Both the position numbers and the translations under genes were made by a program. 64,000 nucleotides of DNA from CAISDA01 sp050258555. GTDB taxonomy: Bacteria > Bacteroidota > Ignavibacteria > UBA10030 > UBA8401. The stretch lies in the NCBI GenBank assembly GCA_050258555.1, contig JBLMZA010000094.1, positions 45,003-109,002 of the forward strand, read 5' to 3'. Under the pieces are notes generated by a model. It did not search any database. It saw only the letters and a program-made list of their open reading frames with translations, and was not told the DNA's origin. Positions 25,824 through 34,562 of this stretch are shown piece by piece. How positions within the stretch are numbered: the stretch's first letter is position 1; every line of letters starts with the position of its first letter.

Positions 25824-28139
25824 GTGACAGTGTTGCGCCCCCGCGTTCTGACCCTGCTGATGTGTACCCTCTGCCTGCTGCCGCAACCGGAGACGCTTTC
25901 GGCCGAGGGCAAATGGTTTACCACGTATTATTCGACCTGGTCGATGATGCCTTTGGGCACATCCGAACTCGCGCTGCCGCCGTGGGAAATCGACTGGACG
26001 GGGCTCACGCATGTCGTGCTCTTTGATAACGGCAATGTGACGAAGTCTCCGCCCTATTGGGCGTACATGTTCGGTCCGCCTCCGAAGCGTCCTTCGGATA
26101 CGGAATCCGATTCGGTCTCGGTCGAGTTCAACGGCGTCGCTTTCCCCGGAAGCGGCGCGGTGCATTATATGGACTCGCTTGTGGCGATCGCGCACCGGCG
26201 CGGGGTGAAGGTCGTGATCACGATCCAGGCTGTGAATCCCGTCAACCTGAATTACGTCGCGGCGGATTCGCTCCGCACGGAAGTGTTCGTCAATACGGTC
26301 GCCTCCTGGGCCGAGCGCAAAGGCTTCGACGGCGTCGAGCTTGATTGGGAAGGGTGGGCTTCGCCGCTGCCTCCGGCCTCGACGGTGAACCGCTTTGTGC
26401 GCATGCTCTACCGGCGCATCCATTCGATGAAAACCCGATCGGGCGCGCCCGGGCTGATCATGATTTCCGCCGGAAGCGGCCATGAGGACCTCTATGATCC
26501 GTCGCAGGACTTTATGGTCGACCAGTTCAACCTTCAGCTCTATGATTATTCCTATGCCTGGTATGCGAAGATCGGATCGAACGCCTCATGGTATCTGGCG
26601 CCGCTGCACAGAGGCACGGTCGATCCGACATTCGAGGGACAGGCCTACGACACGCGCGGCCCGCTGCAGTGGGTGGCGGCGGGACATGACGCGAAAAGGA
26701 TCGGCCTCGGCGTTCCGATCTTCGGAACGATCCTCAGGAATGTGGACGGGCTCTTTCAGAAGATGGCGTCCGACGGCGATTACGGCAATGCGCACTATCA
26801 GACCGTGGAAGCGCTGAAGGAAATCGGCGGCGTCGAGGAATGGGATGATGCGCGCAAGGTGCATTCGATACGCGGCACGGCGCTGCGCTCGAACGGGCGC
26901 CCGGTCTATTATCAGTCGGACGGAGTGAATGCCGGACAAAAATTCTTTGCATCGGGCGAGACGCCCATGAGCCTGCGCGAGAAGATCAGCTGGATGAACC
27001 AGAATAATTTCGGCGGCATCATGACGTATGAGTTCGTCTCGGACCTCGACTGGAGGCAGACGCTCGCCTCGGGAAAACGGCATCCGCTGCACCGCGTGAT
27101 CGCATCGTCGCTGAGTTCGGGACCGCAGCATGTTCCGCCCTCGGGCGTGATCGAGGCGCTTCCGGCGCATCTTCCGTCCTCGGGCGGCGAGGTGACGCTG
27201 AAGTGGAATTCCACTGATGCCGTCTCGGCTGCGATCGATCAGGGGGTGGGCGTTGTCGCACTCAACGGGTCGCGCACCGTCAGCGTCACGCAGACGACGA
27301 CGTTCACGCTCATGCTTGCCGGTGGCGCAGGCGCGTCTGCGCGTGCTAGCGCTGCCGTGACCGTCAGTGCGCCTCCTCCGGTCGGCATGCTGCGCTGCGA
27401 GCCCGCCGCGCTTTCGGCGGGAGGCGGGAAGGTGACGCTCGTATGGACATCGACCGACGCCGTGCGGGCGTCGATCGATCACGGGATCGGCGACGTGGCG
27501 GTGAACGGATCTCTTTCCGTTTCCGTAAAGTCGTCGACCGACTTCACGCTCACGCTCGCGAATGCGGACGGCATGACGAGCCAATACCGCGCCTCGGTGC
27601 GTGTCGACACGATCGCCGTCCATACCGTCGGGCTTCTTCGCGGATGGAACATGATCTCCAGTTATGTGCTGCCGGACAGCGTGCAGCTCGCGCGCATCGG
27701 CATGGAGCTGGACAGCACACAGTGTGTGCTCAAGGACGGTCAAGGCGGCGTCTATTGGCCGCGCTATGCAATCAATACGCTCGGCTCCTGGGATCCGCGC
27801 AAAGGCTATCTTTTTTTTACGGAGACCGACCGCCAGCTGAAGCTGAGCGGGACGCTCATCGATCCGGTCTCGCATCCGCTGGCGCTCTCGCGCGGCATGA
27901 ACATGGTGCCGTATCTGAAGAGAACTCCGATGGATGCGCTGTCAGCCTTCGGCATGCTCTCCGACTCTCTCATCATCGTTTCCGATATGCGCGGACGGCT
28001 CTATTGGCCGTCGAAGAAGATCTTCACGCTCGAGACGCTCATGCCGGGTGAGGCCTATCTTGTCTATGTCTCGGCGCCGGCCACGTTTATCTATCCGGAA
28101 GACGCGCTGCCTTCGGCATCGGTCGGGAGGGAGCGATAA
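25824..28139 (+). CDS. Second secreted glycoside hydrolase family 18 protein with tandem Ig-like repeats
   Basis: A 771-residue exported protein. The GTG at 25824 is chosen because AAAGGA lies 6 bases upstream and the signal peptide (LTLLMCTLCLLPQPETLSA) begins directly after it. The GH18 domain spans about 30-430 with FDGVELDWEG (acid E176); the usual SVGG strand is replaced by VVITIQAVN. Two related repeats of about 75 residues follow, each with GG-VTL-W and STDAV. The C-terminal part holds two copies of a WNMI/MNMV-type module around residues 602-760. There is no T9SS tail. Together with its neighbour it forms a tandem hydrolase pair of different architecture. Confidence 0.83.
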   Translation: MTVLRPRVLTLLMCTLCLLPQPETLSAEGKWFTTYYSTWSMMPLGTSELALPPWEIDWTGLTHVVLFDNGNVTKSPPYWAYMFGPPPKRPSDTESDSVSVEFNGVAFPGSGAVHYMDSLVAIAHRRGVKVVITIQAVNPVNLNYVAADSLRTEVFVNTVASWAERKGFDGVELDWEGWASPLPPASTVNRFVRMLYRRIHSMKTRSGAPGLIMISAGSGHEDLYDPSQDFMVDQFNLQLYDYSYAWYAKIGSNASWYLAPLHRGTVDPTFEGQAYDTRGPLQWVAAGHDAKRIGLGVPIFGTILRNVDGLFQKMASDGDYGNAHYQTVEALKEIGGVEEWDDARKVHSIRGTALRSNGRPVYYQSDGVNAGQKFFASGETPMSLREKISWMNQNNFGGIMTYEFVSDLDWRQTLASGKRHPLHRVIASSLSSGPQHVPPSGVIEALPAHLPSSGGEVTLKWNSTDAVSAAIDQGVGVVALNGSRTVSVTQTTTFTLMLAGGAGASARASAAVTVSAPPPVGMLRCEPAALSAGGGKVTLVWTSTDAVRASIDHGIGDVAVNGSLSVSVKSSTDFTLTLANADGMTSQYRASVRVDTIAVHTVGLLRGWNMISSYVLPDSVQLARIGMELDSTQCVLKDGQGGVYWPRYAINTLGSWDPRKGYLFFTETDRQLKLSGTLIDPVSHPLALSRGMNMVPYLKRTPMDALSAFGMLSDSLIIVSDMRGRLYWPSKKIFTLETLMPGEAYLVYVSAPATFIYPEDALPSASVGRER

Positions 28140-28140
28140 G

Positions 28141-29175
28141 ATGAAGATGACTGTGCAGTTAATCGTGCTGGCCGCGGCGGCCGCGTTTTCCGGGGCGGAG
28201 GTCATCGCGCAGACGGCGCACTATTCCTTCGCGAAGAATACGGGACTCTATGCGACGGTGGCCATTCCTGCTTCGATCGCGCCCACATGCGACGGCATGC
28301 CGCTTGCGATCGGAGACGAGATCGGCGTCTTCACGGCATCGGGCGTCTGCGCCGGCGCGTCGGTCTGGACCGGTTTGAATATCGCGCTCAATGTCTGGCC
28401 GGACGACCCCTATACGCCGGCTGTCGACGGCATGCAGGCGGGGGAAGAGATGGCATACCGCATCTGGCGGAAGGGCTCCAATACGGAATACCCGATCGCG
28501 CAGGCTTCGTATCAATCGGGAGGCGGCGCGTTTTCGTTCAACGGATTGTATGTGCTGGCGTCGCTCGCGGCGTACTCCTCCGTGCTGCCGAATGCGCCCA
28601 CGCTGCGTTCGCCCGCAGACGGGGCGACGGGCGTGCCGCTCACGGCGGTGCTCCAATGGGATGCGGTCGATGGCGCGACGGAGTATCTCGTGCATCTTTC
28701 AGCAGACTCGGCCTTTGCATCGCTGCTCGATCCGGCTATCGTGTCTGAGACGCAGAAGCGCACGCCGCCGCTTCAATCCGGATCCACGTATTACTGGCGC
28801 GTAAGAAGCGGAAATATGGCCGGTGTGAGCGCATTTTCAGGCACCTTCAGGTTTTCAACGCTGACGGTGACCGGACTCTCGGACGAGGATCGGGCGACGA
28901 GGCGTCAGGCACGCGAATTCCGGCTCGAGCAGAATTATCCCAATCCCTTCAATCCGGAAACGCAGATCGCGTTTTCCCTTCCGCGGAGCGTGCAGGCGAA
29001 GCTTTCCATTTATGACGTGCTGGGGCGCGAAGTGGCGGTGCTCATCGATGCGCGGCTCGATGCGGGATGGTATACGATCGGGTGGAATGCCTCCGGGCGC
29101 GCAAGCGGGGTCTACCTCTGCAGGCTCCGCGCCGGCACATACACCTCCGTGCGCATGATGATGCTCGCGCGGTAG
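28141..29175 (+). CDS. T9SS-targeted surface protein with fibronectin III-like domain
   Basis: A 344-residue exported protein starting at ATG 28141, two bases after the preceding stop, with GGAGG inside the end of that gene. It has a signal peptide (about 1-24), an N-terminal globular part with GDEIGVFTASGVCAGASVW, a fibronectin III/Ig-like domain (APTLRSPADGATGVPLTAVLQW to FSGTFRFST, about 138-240), and a type IX secretion sorting domain (residues about 258-344) with the hallmark QNYPNPFNPETQIAFSLP and terminal GVYLCRLRAG. No catalytic signature is seen. As last gene of the operon it may bind the polymer at the cell surface. Confidence 0.82.
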   Translation: MKMTVQLIVLAAAAAFSGAEVIAQTAHYSFAKNTGLYATVAIPASIAPTCDGMPLAIGDEIGVFTASGVCAGASVWTGLNIALNVWPDDPYTPAVDGMQAGEEMAYRIWRKGSNTEYPIAQASYQSGGGAFSFNGLYVLASLAAYSSVLPNAPTLRSPADGATGVPLTAVLQWDAVDGATEYLVHLSADSAFASLLDPAIVSETQKRTPPLQSGSTYYWRVRSGNMAGVSAFSGTFRFSTLTVTGLSDEDRATRRQAREFRLEQNYPNPFNPETQIAFSLPRSVQAKLSIYDVLGREVAVLIDARLDAGWYTIGWNASGRASGVYLCRLRAGTYTSVRMMMLAR

Positions 29176-29213
29176 CCCCTTCCGTTGCAGCGCGGCTCTT
29201 TCCCGGCGCACGC

Positions 29214-30251
29214 TCAGGAAATATTGAGCGCGTTCAGTTTGTTGTGCAGCGTCTTGCGGCTGATGCCGAGAATCTTGGCTGCGGCCGATTTGTTCTGCTC
29301 GACCGAAGCGAGCGTCTGATTGATCACGATGCGCTCCACGGTTTCAAGCGATGTGCCCAGGGGGATCGAGACGGTGAGCGGCCGCGGCTTGTTCTTCGAG
29401 ATGCGCTCGGGCAGGTGCCGGATGGAAATCATGCGTTCGGGGCACATGAGCACGAGTCCTTCGATGAGGTTGCGCAGTTCGCGCACATTGCCCGGCCAGT
29501 CGAAGTTCGAGAGCATCTCCATCGCCTCGGGAGCGATGCTCTTGCGCGGCTGCTCGTATTTTTTGCCGAAGTAGGAAAGGAAGTGATTGGCAAGCAGCGG
29601 CACATCTTCCCTGCGGGCGCGAAGGGGCGGCACCACCAGTTCGATCACGCTCAGACGGTAGAAGAGGTCCTCCCTGAATTCGCCCGCTTCGATCGCCCTG
29701 GGGATATCCTTATTGGTGGCGGCCACGACACGCACATCGACCGTGACTTCCTCTTTGCCGCCGAGGCGCCGGAAGGCCTTGGTCTCGATGGCGCGCAGGA
29801 GCTTCGCCTGCGTCTGCGGATGCATCTCGGCGATCTCATCGAGAAAGAGCGTGCCGCCGTCGGCAAGCTCGAAGCATCCGGATTTCTTTGAGATGGCGCC
29901 TGTGAAGGCTTCCTTCTCATGGCCGAAGAGCTCGTTGTCGATCACGTCCTTGGGAAGCGCTGCGGCGTTGATGGCGATAAAGGGGGCGCCGGCCCGGTTG
30001 CTGGCGGCATGGATGTACTGGGCGATCACTTCCTTGCCCGAGCCGCTTTCGCCCGTGACGAGCACCGATGCCGGCGAGTTGGCGATCAGTTCGATTGTCG
30101 AGATCATGTCGCGGATCACCGGGCTTTCCGAGAGGAACACGGGCAGTGAACGATCGGAAGCCGGGACGCCCTGCGCCTGGCGCGTGGCGGAGAGCTCGTG
30201 ATGCATCATGGGAGCGCCTTTCCGCATTTGAAGAGGTGATTGTGCACTCAT
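29214..30251 (-). CDS. Sigma54-dependent activator, AAA+ and Fis-type HTH, no receiver domain
   Basis: The protein (about 345 residues) has a short N-terminal arm, then an NtrC-class AAA+ domain with Walker A GESGSGKE, ELFGHEKEAFTGA, Walker B GGTLFLDEI, sensor I VVAATNKD, arginine fingers in FREDLFYRL, and sensor II GNVRELRN. A C-terminal Fis-type helix-turn-helix follows (SAAAKILGISRKTLHNKLNAL). The sigma54-contact loop reads EAFTGA rather than GAFTGA. With no receiver, control must come from the arm, from partner proteins such as the receiver/coiled-coil protein encoded upstream, or from its level. The ATG at 30209, with AAAGG 7 bases upstream, is an alternative start. It is the obvious candidate to act at the 18818 and 19010 promoters. 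Confidence 0.88.
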   Translation of the reverse strand: MSAQSPLQMRKGAPMMHHELSATRQAQGVPASDRSLPVFLSESPVIRDMISTIELIANSPASVLVTGESGSGKEVIAQYIHAASNRAGAPFIAINAAALPKDVIDNELFGHEKEAFTGAISKKSGCFELADGGTLFLDEIAEMHPQTQAKLLRAIETKAFRRLGGKEEVTVDVRVVAATNKDIPRAIEAGEFREDLFYRLSVIELVVPPLRARREDVPLLANHFLSYFGKKYEQPRKSIAPEAMEMLSNFDWPGNVRELRNLIEGLVLMCPERMISIRHLPERISKNKPRPLTVSIPLGTSLETVERIVINQTLASVEQNKSAAAKILGISRKTLHNKLNALNIS

Positions 30252-30321
30252 ATATCCGGAACCTGGTTTCAAGAAACATGTGTATACGGCGCGCGCTGCT
30301 CGGCCCTGTGAACGACGGCTC

Positions 30322-31056
30322 TTAGTGATCCATCGCCTCGGTATGCTCGCGCTGTATGGATTTGATCTTGTTCTGCATTTCCTCTTCGATTGTGCGCGTA
30401 TCCCCTGCTCTCTTGAAGCGTTCCACCATCACATTCGACAACTCGATGAGAGACCTGCTGACTAAAGAAATGAGATTGTATTCCTGTTTCAGTTCGCTGT
30501 TGGCTTTCTCCAGATAGGCTCTGCCTTCTTCATTGCTGATGAAGCCCTGGAGCTCGTGCGTGCGCTCGTCGATGTTGAGCGAGATGACCGAAAGGTTCGT
30601 GTTGACGATGTGCGCAATCGATGTGACCGTATCGCGCAGCATCTCCAGCGAGGGGATCTGCCTGTCCTTCTCCCTGCGAAAGAGCGAGCGCTCATAGACG
30701 CCCTCGATCACCACCGGCAAGTGGGCTTCGCTGAAGGAATCCTTGCGCACGTAATCGTAGGCGCCGAGCGTGAGCGCCTCGAGCGCCGATGCTTCCATCT
30801 CCGGGCGGTTCACCAGAAGCACCACGGGCACATCGGCCATGCGCTCCTGCATCCACTCGAAGAGGCTCATGCCGTTGCCGGCGGCCATGGAGTGATCCAG
30901 AAGCACGACATCGGCGTGCGTCTCCGGCAGCAGTGCGAGCGCTTCGGCGCCCGACGTGCAGAGCTCGACACGGTAACCCTTGGTTGTGAGTGCGTGCTGA
31001 CAGTGCCGGCGAAACTCTTCGTCGTCATCGATCAGCAGCACATGGAGTGACGGCAT
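30322..31056 (-). CDS. Response regulator receiver protein with C-terminal coiled-coil domain
   Basis: A 244-residue protein. The receiver domain (about 1-125) has the acidic pocket LLIDDDEEF, phosphoacceptor Asp in VVLLDHSM (about residue 54) and the switch lysine in YDYVRKDSF. Residues about 130-244 form a long helical region (ISLNIDERTHELQGFISNEEGRAYLEKANSELKQEYNL is strongly heptad-like) without an HTH or catalytic domain. It resembles the dimerisation helices of histidine kinases. It may pass phosphate or conformation to the sigma54 activator encoded next in the operon. AAAGGG lies 8 bases before the ATG, and the paired operator and promoter lie directly upstream. Confidence 0.8.
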   Translation of the reverse strand: MPSLHVLLIDDDEEFRRHCQHALTTKGYRVELCTSGAEALALLPETHADVVLLDHSMAAGNGMSLFEWMQERMADVPVVLLVNRPEMEASALEALTLGAYDYVRKDSFSEAHLPVVIEGVYERSLFRREKDRQIPSLEMLRDTVTSIAHIVNTNLSVISLNIDERTHELQGFISNEEGRAYLEKANSELKQEYNLISLVSRSLIELSNVMVERFKRAGDTRTIEEEMQNKIKSIQREHTEAMDH

Positions 31057-31081
31057 CCAGTATTCCCTTTATCTACATGAA

Positions 31082-31142
31082 ATGATAACGAGAATCGGAC
31101 GGCCAGGCAAATTAGAAGTTTCTAATTTGAATTAGAATGTTC
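31082..31142 (-). promoter_or_regulatory. Second copy of the tandem palindromic operator with abutting promoter
   Basis: On the minus strand the tandem TTAGAA-N2-TTCTAA palindromes (centres 20 bases apart) are followed at once by a -35 TTGCCT (31110-31105), 17 bases, and a -10 TATCAT (31087-31082). The 36-base operator block (31142-31107) is 34/36 identical to that at 21631-21666 and has the same distance to the -35. It would drive the receiver protein and sigma54 activator genes (31056 leftward), giving about a 20-base untranslated leader. Confidence 0.7.
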
Positions 31143-31163
31143 TAAACATGAAGAGGGGAAGGG

Positions 31164-34100
31164 TCAGAGCGCGTCCGTGGAAAGCGGACAATCGAGCGGA
31201 AGCAGAATGCGGAATGTCGTGCCCTTGCCGGGCACGCTTTCAACCGAGATCGAACCCTGATGGAGTTCAACGATCCATTTCACGAGCGTGAGTCCGAGTC
31301 CGATGCCGTCCGTCTTGTACTGGTCGGAGCCGGCACGGTAATAGGGATCGAAGATGCGGGCGAGTTTTTCGGGCGGAATGCCTTCTCCGGTATCCTCGAA
31401 ATACAGCCGCGCCGTCGCTGCCTCGAGCGTATAGCCGAAGCGGATCTGCCGGTGCGCCGGCGTGTGCTTCAGCGCGTTATCCAGGAGATTGAAGAGCACC
31501 TGGCGCAGACGCGGCACATCGGCCATGATGAAGGCCTTCGGGCACTTCCGAAGGACGATCGTGATGTCCTTCGGGCGCGTCAGAAAGAGCGCTTCGTCGT
31601 AGAATTCCTGCATGATCGTATGGAGCGCGGTGCGCGCCGGACGGAGTTCGAACGAGCCGGCCTGCATTTTGCTCAGATTCAGCAGGTCTCCCACAATGTT
31701 CGTGAGGTTGAGCATTTCGTCGTAGACCGAGGCGATCGTCTGGCGGAGCTTCTTGGGCGGCGTGCCCTGCGTGAGCGTCTCTTCGAGCTGGTTGCGGATC
31801 ACCGCCAGCGGCGTTCGGAGCTCGTGTGCGGCAAGCGTCGAAAATTTCAGCGCGTTGTTCATCGATGTGCGCAGCGCCTCTTCGGCTTCCTTGCGCTTCT
31901 TGATCGAGCGCACGCTGACAAAGAAATATTCCACATCGCCGAATTCCATGCGGTTGATTGTGGCTTCGACCGGGATGTGCTCGCCGCTTTTGGTGCGCTG
32001 CACGGTGTCGAAGTTCAGCGCGTTTTCGCCGCAGGCCTCGCAGGCGCGCCATTGCTCCCAGAGATGCTCGATGGAGGCGCCGGGCTCGATGTCGCCGAGC
32101 GAGAGCGAAAGGAATTCTTCGCGCGTATAGTCCAGCTGACGGCAGGCGGCGTGGTTGACGTAGACGAACGAACCCGTGTTGCTGATCCAGAAGACCGAAT
32201 CGGAGGAGTGATCGACCGAGAACTGCGTCAATTGCAGCGAATGCTCCGTGCGCTTGCGCTCGGTGATGTCCTGCAGGATGCCCTCGTAATGTGTCACTTC
32301 CCCGGTCGAGTTGCGGATGATATTGGTGCGGTTGTTGACCCAGCGCGTCTCGCCCGTCTTGCACAGGATGCGGAAGTCGCCGCTCACGTGGTAGTGACCG
32401 AGCGAGGTATGCTTCGAGACCGTATCGAGCACGGCCTTCACGTCCTTCGGATGGATGATCGAGAGAAAGCTGATGGCGCCGCCCATGAGTTCGCTTTGCG
32501 TGTAGCCGAAGATCGTGATGTTGTTCGACACGTATTCGACCGCGAAGTCGCGCGACGGATTCCAGATGAAGATCACCGTATTCGTGTTCTCGATGACGAG
32601 ATTGGCGCGGCGCATCTGCTCGATCGAACGCCGGCGTTCGGTATTGTCGCGGTTGACGCCCACAAGGCCGATGATGGCGCCCGAGGCGTCATGAAGGGGA
32701 TATTTGGAAATCAGGATCGAGCGCTGGATGAGCCCGGTCTCCGGATGATACCGGTTGATTTCGACGTTCAAGAGCGGAATGCCGGTGGCGATGATCTTCT
32801 GCTCCTCGCGCAGGTGCTGCTCGGCCAGGGGCGTCTTGAAGAGATCGACGTCCGTCTTGCCCAGGATGTCGTCGACCGAATGCACGCCGCACATCCTGAG
32901 CGCCGTCTTATTGGCAAGGATCATCCGGCAGTCGCGGTCCTTCACATAGACCTCGTCCGGAATGGCTTCGATGATCGTGCGCAAGAGATTGCGCTCCCGG
33001 TAGAGCGCCTCTTCGGCTTTCTTGCGCTCGGTGATGTCGAAGGCGACGCCGAGCGTGCCGATCGTGCGCGCCTGCTTATCCCTGAGGGGCTCGACGTGCG
33101 CTTCAAAGGTCCGGCCGTTGATCGTGACGTCGTAATTGAGGCTCTCGCCCTGCAGCGCCCGGCGGTGCGCCGCAATGGGGGGATAGTTCGGGTCGCTCGT
33201 GTTGAAGAATTCCTGGATGGCAAGGCCGTCCAGCTGATGGGGCTCGACGCCGATGGTGCGGAAGCCGACCCCCTGCATCGATGTGAAGCGCAGATCCAGA
33301 TCCGTCGTCCACAATTGCGCGGGCATCTGCGTGACCACGAGCCGGTAGCGCTCCTCGCTCTGGCGCAGCGCATCCTCGGCGCGCTTCTTCTCCGTGATGT
33401 CGCGCATGATGACGGTGAAATAGCGCCGCCCCTCGGCGATCGTCTTCGAGACCGAGGCCTCGAAGGGGAATTCTTCGCCCGTGGCGCGCAGCGCGCGCGC
33501 CTTGGTCATCATGCCGTTGAAGTGCTGAAATTCGTCGCCGAGCGCATCGAAGGCGCGTATGTAGCCGTCGTGCTTCTCGCGCAGCGGGGCGGGAATGAAG
33601 CGGTTGATCGACTGGCCGATCACCTCCTGCGCGCTGCACTTGAAGATGTGCTCGGCCGACTGATTGAAGAGCACGATGCGCTGCTGTTCATCGATCGTGA
33701 TGATGGCGTCCATGGCCGAGGCGATGACGCTCGAGAGCTGCGCCTGGCTCCGGTGCATCCGCTCCTCGGCCTCATGCTTCGCGGTGATGTCGCGCGATCC
33801 GACGACGGCGCCGATCGTGTCGCCCCTCATCCCGGCGATGCGGCTGATATTGCACTCGAGCCAGATCTGGCGCCCGGAGCGGCTGCGGAAGCGCACTTCG
33901 ACGGTGACGCGCTTTCCCTCGGTGAGTGCGCGCGCAAGCGCGGGCTTCAGGCGCTCGACGTCCTCCGGATGCACGAACTCATAGGCGCTTCGGCCCAGAA
34001 GCTCCGATACTTCGTAGCCGAGCACGGCGGTGTGCGAGGGACTCACGTAGCGGAACGTGCAGTCCGGGTCGACCTCCCCGACCATATCGAGCATGCTTTC

Positions 34101-34523
34101 GGTGATCAGGCGCAGCCGGCGCTCGCTCTCCTTGAGCCGGCGCTCCATGCCGTGCTTGTAGAGCGCCATCTCGATGGTGGTGTGCAGCTCTTTGGGCTCG
34201 AAGGGCTTGAGCAGATAGCCGTAGGGGGTGGTTTCTTTGGCGCGCTGCAGCGTGGTCTCATCGGAAAATGCGGACACGAAGATGACCGGAATGTCGTAGC
34301 GGCGCATCACCTGCTCGGCCACCTCGATGCCGTCGGTCTGCCCGCTCAGTTTGATGTCCATCAGGATGACATCGGGAGCCAGCGCCGAGACCGCTTCGAG
34401 CGCCGCTTCGGACGAGCGCGCGATGCCCGAGACCGCGTAGCCGAAGCTTTTCAGGTCCGATTCGATCTCTTTGGCGACGATCAGTTCATCTTCGACGATG
34501 AGTATGTGGGCGCGTTCGATCAT
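31164..34523 (-). CDS. Multi-PAS histidine kinase with N-terminal receiver domain
   Basis: A large, soluble 1119-residue sensor. Order: receiver domain (about 5-125, phosphoacceptor D56 in DVILMDIKL, KPFEP switch region), about six PAS/PAC units (from about 140 to 870; several end in the typical DITE(R/K)K(R/K)AE linker), a HisKA domain with AAHELRTPLAVI (phospho-His H900), and a C-terminal ATPase with N box LFNLLDNALKH, DTGEGIPPEKLARIFDPYYR and GIGLGLTLVKWIV. No membrane spans are present, so it senses a cytoplasmic cue such as redox, a ligand or light through its PAS units. It lies between the HisKA_2 kinase and the receiver protein in the same leftward gene run. Confidence 0.9.
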   Translation of the reverse strand: MIERAHILIVEDELIVAKEIESDLKSFGYAVSGIARSSEAALEAVSALAPDVILMDIKLSGQTDGIEVAEQVMRRYDIPVIFVSAFSDETTLQRAKETTPYGYLLKPFEPKELHTTIEMALYKHGMERRLKESERRLRLITESMLDMVGEVDPDCTFRYVSPSHTAVLGYEVSELLGRSAYEFVHPEDVERLKPALARALTEGKRVTVEVRFRSRSGRQIWLECNISRIAGMRGDTIGAVVGSRDITAKHEAEERMHRSQAQLSSVIASAMDAIITIDEQQRIVLFNQSAEHIFKCSAQEVIGQSINRFIPAPLREKHDGYIRAFDALGDEFQHFNGMMTKARALRATGEEFPFEASVSKTIAEGRRYFTVIMRDITEKKRAEDALRQSEERYRLVVTQMPAQLWTTDLDLRFTSMQGVGFRTIGVEPHQLDGLAIQEFFNTSDPNYPPIAAHRRALQGESLNYDVTINGRTFEAHVEPLRDKQARTIGTLGVAFDITERKKAEEALYRERNLLRTIIEAIPDEVYVKDRDCRMILANKTALRMCGVHSVDDILGKTDVDLFKTPLAEQHLREEQKIIATGIPLLNVEINRYHPETGLIQRSILISKYPLHDASGAIIGLVGVNRDNTERRRSIEQMRRANLVIENTNTVIFIWNPSRDFAVEYVSNNITIFGYTQSELMGGAISFLSIIHPKDVKAVLDTVSKHTSLGHYHVSGDFRILCKTGETRWVNNRTNIIRNSTGEVTHYEGILQDITERKRTEHSLQLTQFSVDHSSDSVFWISNTGSFVYVNHAACRQLDYTREEFLSLSLGDIEPGASIEHLWEQWRACEACGENALNFDTVQRTKSGEHIPVEATINRMEFGDVEYFFVSVRSIKKRKEAEEALRTSMNNALKFSTLAAHELRTPLAVIRNQLEETLTQGTPPKKLRQTIASVYDEMLNLTNIVGDLLNLSKMQAGSFELRPARTALHTIMQEFYDEALFLTRPKDITIVLRKCPKAFIMADVPRLRQVLFNLLDNALKHTPAHRQIRFGYTLEAATARLYFEDTGEGIPPEKLARIFDPYYRAGSDQYKTDGIGLGLTLVKWIVELHQGSISVESVPGKGTTFRILLPLDCPLSTDAL

Positions 34524-34562
34524 GCGTATTGTGTCTGCCAGCGTTCTCTCTATAATAGTGGA

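Noticed and set aside
23864..28139. The GH18 pair as a chitin-utilisation locus
   Set aside because: No transporter, N-acetylglucosamine catabolic enzyme or regulator is adjacent; the genes follow the glycan-initiating transferase gene by one base.
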